Made by a program: the position numbers and the translations under genes. From positions 1 through 7,582 of the forward strand of contig JAPLNJ010001120.1 in the NCBI GenBank assembly GCA_026692885.1: DNA of 7,582 nt, written 5' to 3'. Under the pieces are notes generated by a model. The model saw only the letters and a program-made list of their open reading frames with translations. It made no database searches and was not told the DNA's origin. Below, one piece after another: positions 1 to 4,895 of this stretch (within the stretch, counting starts at the first letter, position 1; every line of letters begins with the position of its first letter). The stretch is from Planctomycetota bacterium (GTDB lineage Bacteria; Planctomycetota; Planctomycetia; Pirellulales; Pirellulaceae).

Positions 1-911
1 CCCACTCGGCTGCGCAAGTCCTGCGGCGGCATGCCCAGCAAAATACAGAGTTTATTGGCGGCGCGCCGTCCGAGTCGCTCGAACAGGGGAATCTGGGCCT
101 CGATCTGCGCCAGGGTGGCTGTCGCCTGATCCACGTCCAACGCAGTCGCGACGCCTGCCTTGCGTCGCTCATCGGCATCGTTCAGGATCTTCTTTTGCAC
201 CTTGGCGTTACCGAACGCGATGACAATCTCCTGCTGGAAGACTCGCAGTTGCACGTAGTTGTCGGCGACGTCGCTCAACAGCGTGACCAGCACGTTATCG
301 TAGTTTTCCACAGAAGCATCCAGCTTGGCATCCTGCATTTCCACCGCGCGTCGGAATCGGCCCCAAAAATCCAATTCCCAGTTGGAGTTGAGCCCTAAGG
401 CCCACGTGTCCAACTGTGATTGTGGTAACGATATCGCGCCGAACAGACTCATCTTGGCGGTCTGTTGATGTGTGTAACTCCCAGTGGCCTGTTGCGGCAT
501 CGGGGTGACAGCAGATGTTGTGAAGTCAGGGCCAAAACCAAATCCCGTGCCATAGTTACCCGGGAACAGAGTCCCCGCGACGATGGCTCGGTTCGTGCGG
601 GCTTCCAGCACCCGCAAGCCCGCTTCCCTCAGCGTGAGATTCTGTCGATAGGCATCGGTGATCAAGGAGTTGAGCACGGGGTCATTGAAGACGGTCCACC
701 ACTGGCTCAGATCATCCGACTGGGTTCGCACGCGGACGTCCGCTTCGTCGATCCAGTGTTCGGCCACCGGGGCCCCAGGCGGGCAGTAATTGGGACCGAC
801 TTTGAATCCGTTGTGAACGTACTCGTGCAGACTCGTGCAGCCGCCCAGCGAAGACACCATCGCTATGACCACTAGCAAGACACGCAGTCCAGGCCAAAGT
901 TTGCACAGCAT
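1..911 (-). CDS. NodT/TolC-type outer-membrane efflux lipoprotein, 3'-truncated by window edge
   Basis: This is the outer-membrane channel of a tripartite (RND-type) efflux pump, expected as a trimer spanning outer membrane and periplasm. The frame is open from the start to the left edge: 303 full codons, against roughly 460-500 in complete family members, so the C-terminal third is missing. Residues 1-25 form a lipoprotein signal: hydrophobic VLLVVIAMVSSLGGC with an LGGC lipobox, lipidated Cys at 25. Family motifs follow in order: FKVGPNY (about 36-42), QWWTVFNDPVLNSLI (70-84), NWELDFWGRFRRAVE (177-191), DVADNYVQLR (214-223) and RRKAGVATALDVDQATATL (249-267). I chose the ATG at 911 because AAGGA lies 8 bases upstream; an in-frame ATG at 920 has AAGG directly against it, which is poor spacing. 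The pump's membrane-fusion and inner-membrane genes are not visible. Substrate cannot be inferred. Confidence 0.93.
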   Translation of the reverse strand, partial: MLCKLWPGLRVLLVVIAMVSSLGGCTSLHEYVHNGFKVGPNYCPPGAPVAEHWIDEADVRVRTQSDDLSQWWTVFNDPVLNSLITDAYRQNLTLREAGLRVLEARTNRAIVAGTLFPGNYGTGFGFGPDFTTSAVTPMPQQATGSYTHQQTAKMSLFGAISLPQSQLDTWALGLNSNWELDFWGRFRRAVEMQDAKLDASVENYDNVLVTLLSDVADNYVQLRVFQQEIVIAFGNAKVQKKILNDADERRKAGVATALDVDQATATLAQIEAQIPLFERLGRRAANKLCILLGMPPQDLRSRV

Positions 912-1153
912 CGGGTCCATCCTTGTTGCCGAGTAGCGTCTGACGCTCACTTCTCGCCGGGCTCAAACGAAGCCAGAACAGCAGGGGAGCGCCGTTATTT
1001 CCTCTGTCATCGGAAGAATCGGAATCACCGCTACAATCGTTAAATCCTTAACCGATTAGTCGACCAGGATTACCGCACATCGCCATGCGACTTAGTCTTC
1101 GCATGTTGCGCATATTTTTGTTTGGAAGCCGAAGGTGGCCGACAAGATGCCGT

Positions 1154-1407
1154 GATCATAACGTTGCGAAATGCAAGCAGTGTCGCGATCGCCCTCGAGA
1201 AGCTCCCGACGTAAGTCGGTGGGAGTGTTCCCGCCCTGTGGGCCTTGATCGTAAGGTTGCGCAAAACGCTAGCAGCAGGGGGTCCGGGTAGCTGGGGCAG
1301 AGTGCAGCGATGCCCCAGAAACCGGGTACTGGGGCTTCGCTTAGGCTCAGCCGCCAGCCACCCGGCCCGTGGCCAGCACCAACAGCAGTGGGCAACCTTG
1401 CGATCAA
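1154..1407. repeat. Three copies of a GATCRTAASGTTGCG-like motif
   Basis: Two direct copies start at 1154 (GATCATAACGTTGCG, followed by AAATGCAAGCAG) and 1247 (GATCGTAAGGTTGCG, followed by CAAAACGCTAGCAG). A third, inverted copy ends at 1407 (GCAACCTTGCGATC on the plus strand). The downstream flanks of the two direct copies also resemble each other, which suggests duplication of a 25-30 bp unit rather than chance. The second and third copies also form the inner arms of the larger inverted-repeat structure. Confidence 0.6.
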
Positions 1408-1550
1408 GCCCCTCCCTGTGCCTAACCATGAGCCCCCTATCCGATCCGCCCGACTCGTCGGCTGCCCGCCGCCACCGGCAGCGGGCAGCCGACCGCCGCG
1501 GTGTTAGGAGTTGGCGGGACTGCTCTCACCGACGTGCGTCGGGAGCTTCT
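1198..1550. repeat. Nested imperfect inverted repeat (non-autonomous element remnant?)
   Basis: Outer arms are 1198-1235 and 1513-1550: 38 bases each, ungapped, 32 of 38 complementary. Inner arms are 1244-1260 and 1392-1408: 17 bases, 16 complementary. Each outer arm also carries its own small dyad around CCGAC/GTCGG. The loop holds a perfect 8-bp hairpin, CTGGGGCA (1292-1299) against TGCCCCAG (1311-1318). The spacers between outer and inner arms are unequal (8 against 104 bases), as if about 96 bp had been gained on the right. No transposase or clear target-site duplication is visible. It could be a decayed MITE-like element or a structured non-coding repeat. Confidence 0.65.
1457..1493. repeat. 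Perfect 13-bp GC-rich hairpin
   Basis: GTCGGCTGCCCGC (1457-1469) is exactly complementary to GCGGGCAGCCGAC (1481-1493) with an 11-base loop. It lies inside the extra ~96 bp that breaks the symmetry of the larger inverted repeat around it. There is no following T-run on either strand, so it does not look like a standard intrinsic terminator. Confidence 0.75.
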
Positions 1551-1636
1551 GGGACGGGACCAACTAGCAGTGACGGCATTTGACAGTGTTACGATCAACG
1601 CCCCCGCGGCCAATGAACTTAGCCGGCTGCGCCGGG

Positions 1637-1739
1637 ACCCTAATCTTTCGCCTTAATCTTTCCCCCTAATCTCTCCCTCCATTCCCATGCAGCCGGAGGA
1701 AGATTAAGGCGAAAGATTAGGGTGAAAGATTAGGGTGAA
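1637..1739. repeat. 24-bp perfect inverted repeat made of 13-bp units
   Basis: Bases 1637-1660 are exactly complementary to 1700-1723, with a 39-base loop. The right side is three tandem 13-bp units (1701-1713 AGATTAAGGCGAA, then AGATTAGGGTGAA twice, to 1739). The left side carries three diverged inverse units with TAATCT cores at about 1641, 1654 and 1667. It sits 22 bases past the stop codon of the DUF4091 gene, so on the minus strand the transcript would fold into a long stem soon after translation ends. It may therefore serve in 3'-end formation or stability, although its periodic structure looks more like a dispersed intergenic repeat. Confidence 0.85.
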
Positions 1740-1760
1740 TCGCCATCCAGCCGCCATGTC

Positions 1761-4502
1761 TCACCTTCGGCTGAAGCCGCGCACGCCGAAGTCCGGGCCC
1801 CACGGGTCCGCGTCCGGCTGGCCCGCGCGGTCGATCAGATCGCCCAGTCGATTCCGGTACGCGTAAACCTGGGCCGGGTCGCGGGAATACTCGGCCATCG
1901 TCTTCACCAACGAATCGGGCACCTGCAGCGCCGCTTGGGCCTCCTCCAGCCACGCCTTCTGTTCGGTGGAGAGATCCTGCTGGGATTTGAGCCGCTGGAT
2001 CACGTGCTCCAGAATACGAACGTAGGCGTAGTCCTCAAGACCATCGCGGAAGTTCTCCAGCCGGATCGTGGGCAGCGGCGTGCCGTCCGGACCGACGCAG
2101 GTCCAGGAGCCGTCGCCGTGATAGCTGGTCCAGCTTCTCGGCTCCCAATCGGTAAACGGTCCGGAAGCGATCGGCCGGCGCGCGTTCCAGATACTGATCT
2201 GGTAGTACAAGAATCCATCGGGTCGGTACTTGGCGGTCATCGGACCCATCAGCAGCCGGCCCTCGATCGCCGGATACTCGACGAACATGTTGGCGAAGGG
2301 ATGGTGCGGACCGCAGCAGATGTACCACCACACGAGCCGCTCGGCTGCCCGCGATTGGGTTGCCTTGTCTAGATGGAAACTGGGGGTCAGCGGGCACCAG
2401 GCATCCACCGCCTTGATCTCCGAGTCGAGGCCAAAACTATGGTCATAGGTGGTTGTCATCACCAGCACACCGGGGAACTCGGCTTTGAGGTGCGTGGCAG
2501 CGCGCTGGACGCCCGGAAAGAGCTCCTTGGGATTCTCGTCGCAGCCGTAGATGTAGGCATGCTTCAGGACGTCGAGCTGCTTGGCTTGGTCGTACTGCCT
2601 GCGCAACCGTTCCAGGGTGCCTGTCTTCCAGGCAGCGACCTCGGCCGGACTGGCGCCGCACGGCCCGTAGTATCCCAGGTTGAACGAGCCGAGCCGCCCC
2701 TGCTGGTGCAGCCGCTGGATGGCTTCGAAGTCGGGGCCCACGTGCGTGTAGAGACTGTCGTAGGTCAAGTAGTAGTCCGCGAGAAAATCCGCCCAGCGCA
2801 GCTTGTGTTTCTTCCAGGCCTTGATCGGATAGTCCGCTTCCTTGCGCCACTGAGCCTGTTCGGCGCCGGTCGCGGGCGTGGGGAAATCCTCCGGTGCGAA
2901 GGTGACAGCCAGCGGCAACGGCGATGCGACCGGCACCGCGAAGTTATACACGCGAACGGACAGGTCGAACGTAAATAGGCTCCCGTCCTGGCTGCCGACC
3001 TCCAGCTTGCCCTGATACTGTCCGGCGGCTTGATCGCGAGGTGCGTGGACCCGGACCCAGAACGCCTGGGCATCGCCCTCGACGATGTCGGCGGCGGACA
3101 TGAACTCCAGGATGGGATCGGGCCACCAGCCGACATACGAGGTTCCGTAGGGCGGAACCGTTTTGGTTTGGACATACCCGACCGGCACGGCGCGGCTCTG
3201 GCCGGCCGGGAAAGTGGCGCCGTCCGGGCCGCGCAATTCAGTGACCCGCACCTGGGCTTGCTTCAGGTCGGCCCGGCAGGGGACCACGACGACTTGGAAC
3301 GACTCTTTTTCACCCCGCGCCAAGGACAACTCCACGCGGGTTTTGGTCTGCACCGGCAAAGCGTCCGCTCGAGGTAGGACTTTTTCCATGCTGGTGGCGA
3401 AACCCACGACGACGTCGTCACGCTTGGATCCCGGCGTTTGGACCGAGGTGCGGGTCGGCTCAAAACTTGTCCGCAGCGTGGCCAAGCCTTCCAGTCGGCC
3501 CAGGTTCGCCCGCAGGTTGACGATGTCCCGTTGCAGCTCCAGCGCTTGGGCTCCGCCCTGTTGGGTGCGTGCGTCGAGTTCGGCCAGTTTCGCCGCGAGA
3601 CCCCGCAACGACTCCGCGACCCAGGCCGCTACCGCCGGCACGTTTTGGGCGGCCTGCGTCAGCTGGACACCACGGGTCCGAGCCTGGTCCCGGAGTTCCG
3701 CCACGGCCGACGCTTGCATGCCGGCAAAGTCTTTGAAGTACGCTTCGGGCAGCGCGGGCAGCGGTTCGCCGGGCCTCAACAGGAGCATGCCGTCCAGGCA
3801 CACGACCAGTTCGGACGGCGGCCGATCCGTGAAGAAGTGCAGCACGTGAATATCGGCGGGATTGAGCTGTTTCTCCTTCAGCCCCGTGGCGAGGTCGATC
3901 ACCACGCGCGTGTGGCTCCGGGGATTCAGGCGTTCGCTGTGGGCAAGCCCCTGCCGCGTGGGCTTCTTGGAGTCGGAGATGAACAGCGCAAGCTGCTGGG
4001 TGGTTGACGATTGATTACTCGCGTCGAACACCAGCCGGTCGAAGCCGGTCCAGTCGGTGCGGGGCGGCCGGCATTCGAATGCCGGCCACTCCGCCGAACC
4101 CTGCTTCCAAGCCGGCGTGCGGAACTCCATCGAGAATTTGCCCAAGGTGGCGAAACGCGAGACGCGAGTCAATTGCTTCCCTGCACCCAGCGTGGTCTGG
4201 CCCTCGTTGTGCCAGAGCGCGATCGTGTCGTCGGTCTCGAAGTCGAACAACACCACGCCGCGATCCGCCGTGCCGGCTGGCGAGGATGGAACCGCAGGAG
4301 GCTCCGCCGCCATCAGTCCGCTCCCCATGATCAACGCGGCCACAGCCGCCAGCCCGACCCAATTTGGAGTGCGGCGACTTGTCGCCGCTTTTCCTATCTG
4401 CCCTGCCCTCACCCCCGGCTCGCGACTTCCGGAAAACCTCGCTGTTGACACGGCATTCGCTGCTGGACCGTGGCCGATCAGATGGGTGTCTTGGGCGATC
4501 AT
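1761..4502 (-). CDS. Exported GH123/DUF4091-type glycoside hydrolase-like protein, 913 aa
   Basis: Probably a secreted or periplasmic glycosidase-like protein. Order of parts: long N-region (1-46); hydrophobic export segment WVGLAAVAALIMGSGLMA (48-65) with likely cleavage near MAAEPP; a jelly-roll-like, CBM-type module (about 83-243, starting VVLFDFET); an Ala/Leu/Gln-rich helical, possibly coiled-coil linker (about 255-345); a beta-sandwich (about 360-525, SLARGEKESFQVVVVP); and a barrel-type domain (about 526-835) ending in the DUF4091 signature (YYQISIWN, then PTIRLENFRDGLEDYAYVRI). YIYGCDENPKE places adjacent Asp655-Glu656 where characterised GH123 N-acetyl-beta-galactosaminidases carry their catalytic Asp-Glu pair; the match is from memory of the family and substrate is not established. 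The start is supported by AGGAGA 8 bases upstream. An 18-bp palindrome (4371-4388) is translated as A39-R44. It is transcribed divergently from the GH2 gene. Many DUF4091 proteins have no proven activity, so catalysis is inferred. Confidence 0.9.
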   Translation of the reverse strand: MIAQDTHLIGHGPAANAVSTARFSGSREPGVRAGQIGKAATSRRTPNWVGLAAVAALIMGSGLMAAEPPAVPSSPAGTADRGVVLFDFETDDTIALWHNEGQTTLGAGKQLTRVSRFATLGKFSMEFRTPAWKQGSAEWPAFECRPPRTDWTGFDRLVFDASNQSSTTQQLALFISDSKKPTRQGLAHSERLNPRSHTRVVIDLATGLKEKQLNPADIHVLHFFTDRPPSELVVCLDGMLLLRPGEPLPALPEAYFKDFAGMQASAVAELRDQARTRGVQLTQAAQNVPAVAAWVAESLRGLAAKLAELDARTQQGGAQALELQRDIVNLRANLGRLEGLATLRTSFEPTRTSVQTPGSKRDDVVVGFATSMEKVLPRADALPVQTKTRVELSLARGEKESFQVVVVPCRADLKQAQVRVTELRGPDGATFPAGQSRAVPVGYVQTKTVPPYGTSYVGWWPDPILEFMSAADIVEGDAQAFWVRVHAPRDQAAGQYQGKLEVGSQDGSLFTFDLSVRVYNFAVPVASPLPLAVTFAPEDFPTPATGAEQAQWRKEADYPIKAWKKHKLRWADFLADYYLTYDSLYTHVGPDFEAIQRLHQQGRLGSFNLGYYGPCGASPAEVAAWKTGTLERLRRQYDQAKQLDVLKHAYIYGCDENPKELFPGVQRAATHLKAEFPGVLVMTTTYDHSFGLDSEIKAVDAWCPLTPSFHLDKATQSRAAERLVWWYICCGPHHPFANMFVEYPAIEGRLLMGPMTAKYRPDGFLYYQISIWNARRPIASGPFTDWEPRSWTSYHGDGSWTCVGPDGTPLPTIRLENFRDGLEDYAYVRILEHVIQRLKSQQDLSTEQKAWLEEAQAALQVPDSLVKTMAEYSRDPAQVYAYRNRLGDLIDRAGQPDADPWGPDFGVRGFSRR
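4371..4388. repeat. Palindromic repeat inside the DUF4091 coding sequence
   Basis: GCGGCGAC (4371-4378) and GTCGCCGC (4381-4388) are exactly complementary around a central TT. On the coding strand it gives six codons, Ala39-Ala-Thr-Ser-Arg-Arg44, directly before the hydrophobic export segment. Its flanks (TTTGGAGT on one side, TTTTCC on the other) fit a GC-palindrome repeat that I recall as widespread in planctomycete and verrucomicrobial intergenic DNA; that recollection was not tested. Confidence 0.8.
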
Positions 4503-4510
4503 GACGAACG

Positions 4511-4516
4511 TCTCCT
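4511..4516 (-). promoter_or_regulatory. Shine-Dalgarno site of the DUF4091 gene
   Basis: The minus strand reads AGGAGA followed by 8 bases (CGTTCGTC) and then ATG at 4502. This near-ideal site decides the start, even though it gives an unusually long region of about 47 residues before the hydrophobic export segment. Confidence 0.75.
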
Positions 4517-4555
4517 ATCGTGGTGAGATATCGACTGGCTTCGGGGGCAGTTGTC

Positions 4556-4585
4556 ATTCTATGGGCCATACCCAAGGAACCGCAA
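4556..4585 (-). promoter_or_regulatory. Candidate sigma-70-like promoter of the DUF4091 gene
   Basis: On the minus strand TTGCGG (4585-4580), 18 bases, then TAGAAT (4561-4556). The -10 box matches five of six consensus bases, the -35 only three. It would start transcription near 4549, about 47 bases before the ATG. This is pattern matching only, and promoter consensus is weakly conserved outside proteobacteria. Confidence 0.3.
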
Positions 4586-4610
4586 CACTGTACGGCGTCG
4601 GTCGGGCGTT

Positions 4611-4645
4611 CCCGGTACTCCGGCGAGAGGTGCCGGGGGTGGGCT
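4611..4645. repeat. GC-rich CCCGGTACTCCGG repeat, upstream copy
   Basis: A 35-bp segment starting CCCGGTACTCCGG and ending in GGGGGTGGGCT. It matches 7148-7182, downstream of the GH2 gene, in the same orientation at 30 of 35 positions without gaps. The downstream copy is part of a clearer hairpin. Confidence 0.7.
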
Positions 4646-4674
4646 GACAAAAACAGGGGTTTCGGAACTGAAAG

Positions 4675-4753
4675 GACAAAAACATTGATGACAAAAAGAT
4701 GTTCCTTGGGAACGTGGGCTTCCTTTCCTCTTTTTGTCATCAATCTTTTTGTC
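4675..4753. repeat. 25-bp inverted repeat with nested hairpin (GACAAAAA type)
   Basis: Bases 4675-4699 pair with 4729-4753 at 24 of 25 positions. Each arm holds two GACAAAAA-like units around ATTGAT. The 29-base loop contains a second dyad, GTTCC (4701-4705) TTG GGAAC (4709-4713). A further GACAAAAA run lies just upstream (4646-4653). It sits in the divergent promoter region, so it could act as a bidirectional structured element, or it may be another dispersed repeat. Confidence 0.8.
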
Positions 4754-4821
4754 TACCGGAACGAAAGCAAGATGAACTTTGGGTTCACTCCGCTCAATGT
4801 CCATTCCCCGGCGCCGCGATC

Positions 4822-4867
4822 TTGCAGGTTGCAGGAAGGTCACTTCAGGCCGTACACTACGGCCTGA
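4822..4867 (+). promoter_or_regulatory. 10-bp palindrome and possible overlapping promoter of the GH2 gene
   Basis: TCAGGCCGTA (4845-4854), CAC, TACGGCCTGA (4858-4867) is a perfect 10-bp inverted repeat 28 bases before the GH2 ATG. A weak promoter pair overlaps it: TTGCAG (4829-4834), 18 bases, TACACT (4853-4858). If real, the dyad would cover the -10 box like an operator. The alternative is a 5'-UTR hairpin or one more copy of a TCAGGC...GCCTGA repeat, since a related hairpin lies after the gene at 7105-7122. The palindrome is certain, the function is not. Confidence 0.4.
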
Positions 4868-4882
4868 TTCGATTCACCCTTT

Positions 4883-4887
4883 GGAGA
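4883..4887 (+). promoter_or_regulatory. Shine-Dalgarno site of the GH2 gene
   Basis: GGAGA sits 8 bases before the ATG at 4896. It selects this start over the in-frame ATG 39 codons further upstream, and the protein then begins directly with a signal peptide. Confidence 0.8.
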
Positions 4888-4895
4888 ACACCAAC

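Larger units (their letters stand above)
912..1760. other. Gene-free intergenic region rich in inverted repeats
   Basis: About 850 bp between the divergently placed start of the efflux gene and the 3' end of the DUF4091 gene. I see no reading frame with a recognisable domain; frames on both strands translate to low-complexity Arg/Pro/Ser-rich peptides that run through the inverted repeats. The stretch 912-1150 should hold the efflux gene promoter; an imperfect AATCCT...AGGATT inverted pair lies at 1043-1071, but no convincing -35/-10 pair could be picked. The rest is taken up by the repeat structures listed separately (1154-1550, 1457-1493, 1637-1739). Confidence 0.8.
4503..4895. other. Divergent intergenic region between the two hydrolase genes
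   Basis: About 390 bp that must hold the promoters of both genes. No coding frame here is credible: an in-frame upstream ATG for the GH2 frame exists at 4779, but it precedes the signal peptide and lacks support. The content is a GC-rich repeat (4611-4645), three GACAAAAA runs, a 25-bp inverted repeat (4675-4753), and a 10-bp palindrome near the GH2 start. Confidence 0.8.

Noticed and set aside
1043..1071. AATCCT...AGGATT inverted pair upstream of the efflux gene as a TetR/MarR-type operator.
   Set aside because: Arms of only 6 bp with a 17-base spacer are expected by chance in a region this size, and no regulator gene is adjacent.
1070..1583. Several overlapping frames of 65-119 codons on both strands in the efflux/DUF4091 gap.
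   Set aside because: They run through inverted repeats and hairpins, yield low-complexity Pro/Arg/Ser-rich peptides, and none has a convincing ribosome site.
1701..1739. The 13-bp tandem units as a CRISPR array.
   Set aside because: The units are contiguous with no spacers, are far shorter than CRISPR repeats, and no cas gene is present.
4779..4895. A 39-codon in-frame upstream extension of the GH2 protein beginning at ATG 4779.
   Set aside because: It has no ribosome site, translates to Arg-rich sequence through the intergenic palindrome, and would bury an obvious signal peptide that has GGAGA 8 bases before its own ATG at 4896.
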